The notes under the pieces are model-generated. The model was given only the letters and a program-made list of their open reading frames with translations. It had not been told where the DNA came from and made no database searches. A DNA stretch of 64,000 nt from Jackrogersella multiformis (lineage: Eukaryota > Ascomycota > Sordariomycetes > Xylariales > Hypoxylaceae), in the NCBI GenBank assembly GCA_902806575.1, contig CADCXD010000004.1, forward strand, positions 1,054,001 to 1,118,000. The letters are read 5' to 3'. Positions 35,994 through 47,048 of this stretch are shown piece after piece; positions within the stretch are counted from its first letter, which is position 1, and each line of letters opens with the position of its first letter. The position numbers were made by a program, and so were the translations under genes.

Positions 35994-36909
35994 TGCGTGG
36001 GCGCTTATGTGTAGGCTCTCGGCAGAGCCAACGGAATCTTCTGATGCGTTGGACAATGCTCATAGAAGGTAACTTTCTTTTCTTTTTACAGCACGAGACG
36101 AGGCAGTGTCCCTAAGCCATATAAGGCCGTTGCCATTACCATGATCTTGTACATGGAATCTTTGTGTTTACGAGCTGAGTTTAGCAAGGCATAAAGTGGA
36201 CTGGAGTTAGGTTGCGGTTGACCTATTTTGGTCATTTGTACAAGTATCCTGCAAATCAATAGGATGCAAAATGTGCATAGGCGTCAGGTTTAGATACGCT
36301 TGTAAGGCATTGGCAATGGATACCACCGTCACTTCGGTCCAGTTGAATTCTGGATTCGGGTCGGACATGAAAGGAATAGACCTAGAGATGTGTACTTGAT
36401 AAATATAATGCTGTACGAAGAGGTTTTGTTGGACAGTATGCCTATGCTTATAAAATGCGTGCCTGTATGTGTATATGGATGTGCTTTATCTTACCTAACT
36501 AGGTACCTATGTAGGTAGGTAGGTAGGTACCTAAGCCGAAATCCATCAAAGAATTTAGATGGATCCAAGATTGTACTACCTTGGGTACCTAAGTGGATTT
36601 AACACCTTAAGTGAAGAAGGAGAGATATCCGTGAATATTGTTTCCCAATTTGATTGTGAATAGAGTTAAGTGCAGTGGAGCAGGTTCGGGTAGTTTCGTA
36701 AGGTCATGTGAAAAGTCACGTGTAGGCTATTAGAGCGCTAGAGTGGAGCTTCCCTCAATGGCTCGCACGCGGCACCCCCAAAGTTCACCCGGACTAAATG
36801 ACCGCCAGCGCCATTTTCACTTTTGACCTGCTTCAAATTATTTTCTCTCCCCAGACTTATCACCTCCTCCACTCCATCCATTCTTTATCGCTCTAGGTCA
36901 TCTTTCAAG
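35994..36909. other. Intergenic region upstream of ATP2
   Basis: It holds the 3' region of the Sly41-like gene (including the possible alternative last exon at 36093) and the ATP2 promoter. A dense TAGGTA cluster lies at 36495-36535 (taggtacctatgtaggtagg). The last 100 bases before the ATG are rich in C and T, as in highly expressed fungal genes. Confidence 0.4.
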
Positions 36910-38907
36910 ATGTTCAAGAGGTAAGTTGTTTTATTTTAATCAACCTTTTTCTAGGCTGTCTACCCTCCAATTGGGGTCAATTGAGCTAACCAAGAGATTT
37001 TTTTTACCCCGACTTAGCGGCCTCTCTTCCTTCGCGAGAGCTCGGCCTGCTTTCGCCGCCCCAACGAGGCGCGCAGTAAGGCCAGCTGCATCTGCATTCA
37101 GATTCCCTATCGGCAGTCGATTTGCGAGCACAACAGGTGTCGGTGATGGCAAGATTTACCAGGTGAGTTGGCGCAAAAACCTACCGGCAAAGCTTTTTGT
37201 CGGACCACGGGAACCGGAACGGAGCTAATGGATATACCCTCAGGTCATCGGTGCCGTCGTCGATGGTTAGTCATAATAAAAACCTCGATCGCCATTGTTA
37301 AACCTTTCGATGGTGTATGAAGCTTATTATATTAATACATTTTTCTGGTTTATAGTCAAGTTCGACACAGCGAAGCTCCCTCCAATTCTAAACGCTTTGG
37401 AGACTCGCAACAACAACCAGAAGCTCGTCCTCGAGGTCGCGGTAAGCTTAACTGCTAGAACACTGCAAGGATCAAACCCGATTCTAACATGATGATGTAG
37501 CAACATCTGGGTGAAAATGTCGTCCGTTGCATTGCTATGGATGGTAGGTTGTCGCAAATAAAAATTCGCGCTTGACTATCAACTCACATTTCGATAGGTA
37601 CTGAAGGTCTTACCCGAGGTGCCAAGGCTACCGACACCGGTGCTCCCATCACAATTCCTGTCGGCCCTGCCACTCTTGGTCGTATCATAAACGTCACTGG
37701 TGACCCGATCGATGAGCGTGGCCCTATTAAGACCGACAAGTTCCTCCCTATCCACGCCGACCCCCCTGAGTTCATTGAGCAATCTACCTCTGCTGAGATC
37801 TTGGTCACTGGTATCAAGGTCGTCGATCTTCTAGCTCCCTACGCTCGTGGTGGAAAGATTGGTCTTTTCGGTGGTGCTGGTGTCGGCAAGACTGTGTTCA
37901 TCCAGGAGCTTATCAACAACATCGCCAAGGCTCACGGTGGTTACTCCGTCTTCACCGGTGTCGGCGAGCGAACTCGTGAAGGTAACGATCTGTACCACGA
38001 AATGCAGGAGACCTCCGTCATTCAACTTGATGGCGAGTCCAAGGTCGCCCTGGTGTTCGGTCAGATGAACGAACCCCCCGGAGCTCGTGCCCGTGTCGCT
38101 CTTACTGGTTTGACAATCGCGGAATACTTCCGTGACCAGGAAGGCCAGGATGGTATGGATAATCCCTCGTGCTTGAGTTTATGAAATCTATGAATATCTT
38201 ACTAATACTCCACAGTGCTCCTCTTCATTGACAACATTTTCCGATTCACTCAAGCTGGTTCTGAGGTGTCTGCTCTGCTAGGTCGTATCCCCTCTGCCGT
38301 CGGTTACCAACCCACCCTCGCCATTGATATGGGTGGTATGCAAGAACGAATTACCACCACCAAGAAGGGTTCCATTACCTCGGTCCAGGCTGTCTACGTC
38401 CCTGCCGACGATTTGACTGATCCTGCCCCTGCCACTACCTTCGCCCATTTAGACGCCACCACTGTGTTGTCTCGTGGTATCTCTGAGTTGGGTATCTACC
38501 CCGCCGTCGACCCTCTTGACTCCAAGTCTCGTATGCTCGACCCCCGTGTCGTTGGTCAGGACCACTACGACACCGCCACCCGCGTCCAACAGATTCTCCA
38601 GGAATACAAGTCCCTGCAAGATATCATTGCCATTTTGGGTATGGACGAACTGTCGGAAGCTGACAAGCTTACCGTCGAGCGTGCCCGAAAGATCCAGCGT
38701 TTCCTGAGCCAGCCTTTCACTGTCGCCCAGGTTTTCACTGGTATTGAGGGTAAGCTAGTCGACCTGAAGTCCACCATTGCCTCCTTCAAGTCTATCTTGG
38801 CTGGTGAGGGTGACGACCTACCCGAGGGTGCCTTCTACATGGTTGGCGACTTCGCATCGGCCAAGGAGAAGGGAGAGAAGATCTTGGCTGAGTTGGAGAA
38901 GTCGTAA
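36910..38907 (+). CDS. ATP2: Mitochondrial F1-ATP synthase beta subunit
   Basis: Seven exons (36910-36920, 37018-37162, 37244-37265, 37356-37441, 37501-37543, 37598-38152, 38216-38907) sum to 517 residues. The N-terminus (MFKSGLSSFARARPAFAAPT) is a typical Arg/Ala-rich mitochondrial presequence. The catalytic landmarks of F1 beta are all there. They are the P-loop GGAGVGKT (about residue 193), GERTREGNDLYHEM and ALTGLTIAEYFRD. Further on are Walker B LLFIDNIFRFTQAGSEVSALLGRIPSAVGY (with residues split over exons 6 and 7) and DELSEADKLTVERARKIQRF. The protein makes ATP in the matrix-facing F1 head of complex V. The first exon is only 11 nt and several early introns cut the gene, which is common for ATP2 in filamentous fungi. 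Codon use is strongly C-ending, as expected for an abundant protein. The call is certain. Confidence 0.98.
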
Positions 38908-40456
38908 GGAGATAATATGGACTGCTGTTAAATAGACGCCGCCGATAAAAAAAGGCAGTGAACTGTGTATATCTAGAAAAGGAGAGCACGCGGTCTGATG
39001 ATCTCTCCCTTTAACTCGATCGAGTTCCTCTGTGAGCTGTATACCTTTAAATCCACCCTAATTTCCGATATGTCTAATGCTCCTCTGCCTACGTATTCAC
39101 GTGCTCCTTCGAGAAAATACCTAAACTGGAATGTCGTAGTTGCTACACCCTTTGAAAATGCCCCCTACCCAGTTTTGTGCGAATCGTAATAACTTAGGTT
39201 GGTGAACCTACCTGGGTACCTGTTAAAAGGATATAATTCTAATATCCGTCGGAAAGGCAGCTCCAGTACTGACGAGTTCCCGCATATGAAAATATTCGCA
39301 GCGTTTCATTGAACCTAGGTAAACTTGTATACCACTTTGTCTAAGTAGGGTTTGGTGATGGGTACATCAAGCCTATTCATTTGGGTTGTCCGGCGGTTGT
39401 TTGTTGGTATGAAGGGGTTAGCATAGATGTATCTATCCGAGGCGGAACTCCAAATCTACCTAGTTAATATTTCAGAACATTTCTCCTCTCAAATCGACTT
39501 CTAGCGCGGTCTCTTCTGTTATCTCTGGTGTGGGCTTTGTAAAATATTAACGTTTTGGTCACGGTGTTTAATGGAAGCAATACCGTTTATTCCTAATACA
39601 TACCTGCCTATTTGATGTCAGAGGTCAAGTCTTATCTCGTTCTAGCATTTTAGTTAGTAATATATTTTTGTTTTAAGCGTGTTCTTTGGGAGATCTTAGA
39701 AGGGTGGAACGTGGCCGTTGTTCGACATGAGCAGTGGCTTCTACCGGGGATCATGTTCAGCAAGACATTTTCTTGTTTGAGAAGTGTCTACTCGGCCTTC
39801 AGATAATTCTAACAAACTAGAGGCTTCGTTTGGCTGCCGACATATGCATTACTGGTGAGTGACAAGGTACATATCATTCTCCCCTTTCCACCTCTTGCTA
39901 ATATATAGCTTACTGTAGTCAACTCGGTTAAAGACTAAGATAAGGGTTATGTAGAAGGAATATTGTTATATTTGTATACCAATAATGGCAACCTGCTTAT
40001 CGCTCTCTCATCTTCTATCTTAATATATGCCGCCTACGTAGTACGTTAAAATTGGCTTGGAACTGAATTATGACTAGTAGTTTGCATTATACACATAATA
40101 ACAGCAGCTATATGAGTGCCAATCTATGTAAATGTCTGGGTAGGTAGGTTTAAGTAGGTGATATATATATCTAAGTAATAGTAAAGTGGAATGAGACTTT
40201 ATTATAGGTACTCAACTAACCTAGCACAATATTGTTATTTCGTCGACAGTGAACCACTCATTGACATATGACGTAAAGTCAAATCATGTAACTATCATAT
40301 TATGTTCGATCACGCCATTGTACACAATAATATTATGGTATATAACTTAATTAGAACTTTTAATATCGCACATATCGGACTCCGCCCATTATATCGTACC
40401 CAAATATCGTGCCTAGATGCTCATGGTATCATACTATATCCTTGCTTCCTATCTTA
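38908..40456. other. Intergenic region between convergent ATP2 and FET3
   Basis: 1.5 kb without a convincing gene. Composition is ordinary to mildly A+T-rich, with scattered CCTAGG motifs (39212, 39314, 40140). I see nothing else. Confidence 0.4.
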
Positions 40457-42747
40457 TCACGCCTTGGTATTCCCACCCCCAGAGACGGCAGTTACGGTGA
40501 TAACCTCGGGTTCAGTCGACGACCGCACCGCCGAGCCGGCGGCCTGCGTCTCTGCGACCTGTCGCTCGGCCCATAGAGAAGCCGCGGCATCTGGGGCGAG
40601 GCCGTACCACGCGACGACTATGACGCCGAGGATGCCGCTGAGGCAGCTGAATGCTAGAGCTACCTTGCCGCGGGTTGTGAATCTACGACTTAGGTTAGCG
40701 GGATCAGATGGAAATAGGGGTGGATAGAGGAGATAATTAAAAGGCAGTCTTACCCATCAGGTAGAGGGTCGGGAGATTTAGGCTCCCCGGTAAGATCCAG
40801 GAAGTTTACTGCGTTACCGGCAGCATTACCTGTGATAGGGATGTTTTGGGAGGTGCAAGCATCGAGGTGGTTTTGCGGGATCGTGAGCGACTTTTGCAAA
40901 TCCAGGGGCGCTTCGACGAAAGTTGCGACTATAGCACCTTCGGTTAGTCACTGCTCTTTTTACATAAGGGGGTAGGAGGGATAATGATGATGATCCAAAT
41001 TTAGGGATGTACTCACTAAGGCCAGACGCAACGTGCCATTCGATATGGCAGTGGAAGAGCCAGATACCTAGCAATTTATTAGCATACAATACATATAATG
41101 AATGTAGGGTCGGGTAGTACTCACCAGGATTATCAGCGCGGAATCGCAGTACGATGAAGCCAGTAGGAAATAGCACAAACGTGTCGCGGCGCATGGGCGT
41201 AGTAGGGTAGTCAGCCTCCGAAAGGTTGGCATCCTCAAAGGTTCCAGCGTCTTCATCTGAGCGATATATAGCCTGGAAGTGATGCCCGTGGAGATGGAAT
41301 GGATGGCGCCCCGTATCTAGATTGTTCACGATGATTTCTACTACCTGGCCCTTCTCGAGGACGAAGGAGTGCGTGTAAGAACCGTACACTGTGGGGTTGG
41401 TTGCCATATCTCCGGCAGATAGAGCTGTGTAAAGGGTGGGAACTGTCGGTGCCTTGTACGTAATATTGTTAAAGAAGGCACTGTAGGGTGCAAATGAATC
41501 AGTATCTAGTAGACATAGTGTTCCAAGGTAAACCTACTAGTTGGCACCATCTCCTAGGTTGTCCATAATTACATCGAGCTCGACAGTCTGGTCAGGTTCG
41601 CCGAGAAGAGTCTGGTTGTCGTATGGAACCAATGTGATATCGTCGAAGTTATTCAACTCGTCAACAAATGCAGGGTCTGGCAAGGGCTGGGCTTCGTCGT
41701 ATACAAGCCAACCGGTGACATTGTAGTTTAGGTCATCTGGCAGAGTATCGAATAAAGTCTGGTACAACGCAATAGACGAATTAGCACTTAGGTATCCAAT
41801 AAGTACCAATACACTGGAGTAGATTTAGACCTACCGTATCCATGCTTGCTACAAATGCATAGTTGGCTGTTGTCTCGGCCTTAGTCGTCACTAAGAAGCT
41901 GCAACGCTGGGCGGCAGAAAGGTAAATCATATCAGCTTCTGCGGGCTGGTGGTAAACGCCATCGACTTCAATTATGGTCATGTTGTGGCCCTCGAACCAT
42001 ATATACTGGCCGGCAAAAGCCCCTATGTTGATCACGCGGAAGAGATAAGTTGTGTTGGGTTGGACAGCAACCTGCAAGTTTTGCGTGTCGTTGAATAGAG
42101 CAGCCTGTGGAACTGGTTCAGCTCCCGTAGGGTTGCCTTTGCTGATGAATCCCGGAAGAAGGTCTGGCATCTGGTCATGATACCAGTCTGAGACAGTCAG
42201 GACTCTCTCGTTCTCTTGCGTATACGAAGTGTTGAGGAAAGGAGAGTTAGGATCGTGAATAATTAAAGGACCTCTAAGCCCATCGGGATATTGCCCATTG
42301 GTGTGAGAGTGATACCAATACGTTCCAGGCTGGTTGATCTGCCCATGGCATTAGTTTCGTTAGAAATCAGCTTGTTAAAATGTGGGTTCTTACGGTGAAG
42401 TTGTAGGTAAAACTTGAGCCCGGCGCAATAGCACATTGTGAGACCTGAGCTGGACCGTCCATATGAGCTGTGCCATTCATGAACAGGCCGTGAAAATGTA
42501 GAGAAGTGGTTTGGTTTCCGAGTTCATTTGTTGCGACGACCACGACATTGTCGCCAATGTCAGCGACGATTATTGGAATAGGCCATTGGCCATTAATACC
42601 AATGGTCGTTCTATCAAATGCACCATCGGGATTTGACGTAACCCAACCTATCTTGAAGTCGTATGTGACGGTCTTAGCACTTGAGAGGCTTAGAAGAGTA
42701 GGGGTCCAAGCTACAAACAAGGCGAGACGTCCAAATAGAGAGGACAT
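40457..42747 (-). CDS. FET3: Fet3-type multicopper ferroxidase (high-affinity iron uptake)
   Basis: Seven exons on the minus strand (42747-42394, 42338-41835, 41758-41538, 41480-41125, 41067-41017, 40928-40754, 40682-40457) give 628 residues, the usual Fet3 length. A signal peptide (MSSLFGRLALFVAWTPTLLSL) is followed by the copper motifs. These are SLHFHGLFMNGT, WYHSHTNGQYPDGLRG, HPFHLHGHHF and HCHIEWHVASGL, so all ligands of the type 1 and trinuclear sites appear present. The GAEPVP segment contains the glutamate that in yeast Fet3p (E185) helps bind Fe(II), which favours a ferroxidase over a laccase. A single C-terminal helix (VALAFSCLSGILGVIVVAWYG) anchors it in the plasma membrane. It would oxidise Fe(II) for direct transfer to Ftr1, encoded divergently 2.5 kb away. 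Start ATG 42747 is chosen for the signal peptide; an in-frame upstream extension exists. Confidence 0.95.
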
Positions 42748-43594
42748 GGTGAAGACGCCCCGTCTCCAGGATGATATGATGTGAAGATGAGCAACAAACA
42801 AGAAAGGTAATAGGTAGCCGGAGCTCGTAATCAATCTACCTATTAGTAGAAAAATACCTAGGTAGATCTAAGTGTAAGTGGCGAGTGCAACCACCTAGAT
42901 TAAAGAGACAGTTCTAGATGGCGCATGGGCTGATGAATCGACAATAGTCAAAATCGACTATATTTTTTTTATTGTATTAAAACCAAGCTTGAATTTCCCA
43001 ATTACTCACATAGGTGATAGGATCATACGTAAAACCGCAAGAAAACAACAAGAAAACCAACTAGGTATCTACCTAGGTCACGTAGACGAGATTCTTACCA
43101 ACTATGTTTGCCAGGGGGGGATGAATTAATAGATAATCTTATCAATCAGTCCGATGTAACGGCTAGGATGCACCGTGGTATCGACCCCATGTCGAAATTA
43201 AAGCGGCAGGGCTAGGGCGGAGAGAGTAGGTAGAAGTGAAGTATGTACTGTATGCAGTACTTACATAGTAGTAGAGCTCAGGCCGCCTCCTAAAAGACGA
43301 ACTGTCTTACCTCGAGCGAAAACGGCGTTATTCCGCCGAACCTTTGGAACGACGCCATCGTAAATAGTACGCTACCGTAGTTAGTAGGTACCTAGTTAGG
43401 TAGTGTAAGCGCTACAACATGAGAGACATTTAATGCGTTTTTCGAGATCTAGACTAATTCGAAAATAGTGTCAGATCTTGGGTAGACAGCTGTTGTTATA
43501 CTCGTGCTAGAAGGTGAAAAAGTTGGGAGGTTGGGAAGTTACCTAATAAAGTCCTCCGCCAATAACATCCTATAGACCCACATCTGTTTGTGAG

Positions 43595-43745
43595 GTACCT
43601 ACATACCTGGTAAATACTTACCTAAGTACCTACCTAGGTAGCAAAGAAGAGAAAACAAAATAGCAAACCGTACCTACCTGCTCAGGTACTCCTCGTACCG
43701 CCTATATCTCCATTAGGTAGGTACATACCTAAGTAGGTAGGTAGT
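43595..43745. repeat. Dense cluster of TACCTAGGTA / TAGG repeats
   Basis: Within 150 bases there are many overlapping units such as tacctacctaggtag, taggtaggtaca and tacctaagtaggtaggtag. They mix direct (TAGG)n and palindromic CCTAGG forms. The same motif recurs in most intergenic regions of the window and I did not see it inside coding exons. Confidence 0.7.
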
Positions 43746-43945
43746 TAGCTCGAAGTCTTCTAACCATCCATGTCCATGTAGCGACTTCGGTGTATGTAGT
43801 ATAGTAAATTTTATTAGTAGGATCAGTAGCACAGATCCACTACATGTGTAGGTACAGGTTAGGAGGCATGTATGATTTAGTATTATGTACTATGTACACC
43901 TGCAGCTGCAGTTGCAGTTGCACAGTTACACCTCGTAGTACGATG

Positions 43946-43954
43946 ATCTGATAA
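43946..43954 (+). promoter_or_regulatory. SreA/Sre1-type iron-repressor site (ATCTGATAA)
   Basis: An exact ATCTGATAA, the extended GATA motif (ATCWGATAA) known for the fungal iron-responsive repressors SreA/SRE1/Fep1. It sits in the FET3 half of the divergent region, 1.2 kb from the FET3 start. Functional binding is inferred. Confidence 0.5.
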
Positions 43955-45042
43955 GATTTCTAAGGGTTAGCGGCAGCAACGTGGGGTCAGTCACCCGTGG
44001 TTAAATTCGTATAATTCGCTAGTACTAGGTACCTAGTGTAGAAATAGCCAATTAACGGCGAAAAAATGAGAAAACTAATAACTTGAAGAGGAAAGAACAG
44101 ACGAACAACAGATGACTCGGCTGAATTTCCAACCGGCAAGATACAAAGTTCAGTACTCTAGGTATCTGTACTATGTAGGGCGGATGGCGGATACCTTCTA
44201 GGTACCTGGGAGGTAGGTTCGATGAGAAAATAGCAAACCTTGGAACTTGAGAGTCCCGCCTTGACGCAAATCCCCGAAACTTAACCTGCCTACCTAGACT
44301 ACCTAGATGTAGAGTATCATGCAGAATAACCTTGGAAGTTTATTCTCCGCAAAAGATAGTACTAATCGGTGTCAAAATCAGCTACGGTACCCAGGTTGTA
44401 GTCGGTTATTTTAGCAAAGCTTGAATCGCATACTAAAAAGCTTTTCTCAAGACCATGCAAGACAAACCCTTGTCCCTGTCGACCCTGTCCGGATCCTGGA
44501 GGTCCCTCTTGGTGAAACTACACTACTATTACATACCTCCAGGTAGGTATTCAGAAATAGACCGTCTGGACGAGTCAATCAACTGATCAGTTAAATCGAC
44601 TGGTACACAAGGATCCTCAAAAATGGAGCGTTCGATTTTCTTCATTAACCGAACCACCTCTCTAGCTCTTCGGGGCTAATCCTATGTTATTCTTCTGTTG
44701 TTTCTGTTTCTGTACAGCATCTATTCTGCGAGTTATAGTATAGCAGTATAAGTAATTATACGCCTTAAACAGCCACCCGTTTTTTTACGGAGCATGAGCT
44801 GAGCTAGGTATCTCTCAGCTGACAGGCGAAATACGGGCACTGCGGATAGAGCTGAATGAACTATCTTTTCCATCAGATGTTCTAGGTCCATATCCTCTGC
44901 CCGTAATCGGCGGTCAATCATCTAACAAGCAAACCTCCTTCGCGTTGTTGGCCATTGGCCATCGATTTCAACTATAGCCGAGAGCACACCCCCCTGTCCA
45001 TCATCCCCTGTCCACACCCCTGGCTCCGGGCTCCACTCGTGG

Positions 45043-45087
45043 TTATCTGATCCCATTTATCAGATCAACAGATAATTCGACAGATAA
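45043..45087. promoter_or_regulatory. Cluster of SreA-type GATA sites before FTR1
   Basis: Two exact reverse-strand matches to ATCWGATAA (TTATCTGAT at 45043-45051 and TTATCAGAT at 45057-45065) are followed by two direct CAGATAA boxes (45069-45075 and 45081-45087). Four GATA boxes in 45 bp, 130-170 bp before the FTR1 ATG, is the arrangement expected of an iron-repressed promoter. Confidence 0.65.
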
Positions 45088-45215
45088 TTCGTCGTTTCCC
45101 CCACGGGTCACATCTGCGACAGACCAATTCCCCGAAACCCTCCATAGTTTGGTCGAGAGGGAATTGATAGTATAATCATAGTATATTCACATCCATATTC
45201 ACATTCACAGTCACG

Positions 45216-46463
45216 ATGGCGGCGGATAACGTCTTCTCCCTTCCTGTATTTCTCGTCGTCTTTCGAGAGACACTCGAGACCGTCATCATCGTTTCCGTCT
45301 TGTTAGCCTTCCTTAAACAAACCCTCGACGGCCCCAACCGAGACGTGAACGTATATAAATCGCTCGTAAAGCAGGTGAGATCGCAATGTCCTATTTCCTG
45401 TTTTCATCCTGAATTGGGCGCAAAGAAACTAACCGCCAATTTTCTAGGTATGGTTCGGTGTTGGACTAGGCTTATTGCTTTGCCTAGTCGTTGCCGGCGG
45501 TCTGATTGGCGCCTTTTACACCTTAGGAAAGGATAACTGGGCATTGAACGAGTATAATTATGAAGGAGCATTTGCACTTTTTGCTTCCATCATCATCAGC
45601 ATCGTGGGCGCCGCTCTTCTTAGAGTTGGAAAGATGCAAGAGAAGTGGCGCGTTAAGTTAGCCAAAGCTGTCGAGGCCCCCGTCTTAAGAATTGGTAACC
45701 GGCATGGCTGGTTCAAGCGCTTCGCCGAGAAATATGCCATGTTCGTCCTTCCCTTCATTACTGTTTTGAGAGAAGGCATCGAGGCTATCGTCTTCATTGC
45801 TGGTGTCTCATTCTCTGCTCCGGCAACGGCTGTCCCTCTTCCGGTATTCGTTGGACTGGCTGCCGGAATCATCGTGGGCTACATCCTATACAAGTAAGTT
45901 TTTCAATGTGATTATAGTTAGTCATACTCCGCTAACGCGTACTAGGGGAGGAGCGGGAACAAAATTGCAGTATTTCTTGATTGCTTCCACGTGCCTGCTG
46001 TATCTCGTAGGCGCTGGTCTTTTCTCGCGCTCTGTCTGGTACTTTGAGAACCAGCAGTGGAACAACATCATCGGCGGAGATGCTGCGGAACTGGGAAATG
46101 GCGCAGGATCATATGATATCGACAAGAGTGTCTGGCATGTGAACGTAGGTAATTGTTACCATTCGCTGTCCTCCGGTTATTAATTATATATTATAGTGCT
46201 GCAGCCCGGAGTTGAACGGAGGCGAGGGGGGCTGGGGAATATTCAACGCCATCCTCGGATGGACCAATTCGGCAACATACGGCTCAGTTATCTCGTATAA
46301 CATCTATTGGATCGCCGTCATGATCGCGTTCGGTGTCATGAGATATCGCGAGGTCAAGGGTCACTTGCCTTTCATGAAAGCAAAGGAGGGTTCGGAAAAC
46401 CCGGGCGAGAGGCCCAACGAATCTAGCGAAGTAAGAACTGTGTCCAACAAGCAAGAAGCATAG
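45216..46463 (+). CDS. FTR1: Ftr1-type high-affinity iron permease
   Basis: Four exons (45216-45374, 45448-45893, 45946-46144, 46197-46463) give 356 residues. Seven hydrophobic helices are visible. The two REXXE iron-binding motifs that define the OFeT/Ftr1 family are RETLE in helix 1 (about residues 16-20: LVVFRETLETVIIVS) and REGIE in helix 4 (FITVLREGIEAIVFIAG). The C-terminal tail is hydrophilic and charged. In fungi Ftr1 sits in the plasma membrane in complex with the ferroxidase Fet3 and imports the Fe(III) that Fet3 makes. The partner gene is divergently transcribed next door. Expected regulation is repression in iron sufficiency through the GATA sites just upstream of the ATG. Start ATG 45216 follows a CA-rich leader. 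The call is very secure. Confidence 0.96.
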
Positions 46464-47048
46464 GATGGTCTCTGGGGAAATAAGCACAGTTTTTTTTTGC
46501 TCATGAGTTTCAATCTTGCCAGCTGGAACAGAGTGAACAGTCCTGCTAGGTATCTAATAGTTACACTTAGAAGCAGCGGTTGGGGATAACGGAACGGGTC
46601 TTCCATGAGATTTAAAATACCGTATGGCAGCTGTGATATCTTGAGAGGGGTTTAGGAAGTGATGAATGAATTCAAATTCGAATAGGGAAGGAAGAGGATT
46701 GATATGAGTTATAAAATAAGATATTACGATGATAGGACTAGGATCCCCACATTTGCCAAGCTGTCATATCTCTTGGGGTGTGAACGCCACTTTCTCTGTG
46801 CCAAGACTTTTCTTAGGTACCTACTTCAACTTCAAAATACCTAACAAAAGGTAATCAAAGTTACAGATAATCTTATATATTATATCTTATACTTTATAAA
46901 TTCTAATCTATCATCCGAAAAATCTTGAGACAACAAAAACTTCAATAGGATATTCTCGAAACTTGAGATTTACGACAAGCCTTCGAACTGATGACCGCCC
47001 CGTATCTCTGTATCTTCAGGGTATTGCCTCACACGGGAGACAAGCCAG
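46464..47048. other. Intergenic spacer after FTR1
   Basis: 585 bp holding the FTR1 3' end and the promoter of the BTB-like gene. No coding or repeat signal beyond a T-tract at 46490-46498 and TACCTA motifs at 46818. Confidence 0.4.

Larger units (their letters stand above)
42748..45215. promoter_or_regulatory. Shared divergent promoter region of FET3 and FTR1
   Basis: 2.5 kb between the two start codons. It contains ATCWGATAA-type GATA sites at 43946-43954 and 45043-45065 plus two further AGATAA boxes. It also carries a very dense set of TACCTAGG/TAGGTA motifs at 43595-43745 and 44030-44310. The short minus-strand frame at 44733-44921 is unconvincing. Coordinate control of both genes by iron is the expected role. 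Confidence 0.6.
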
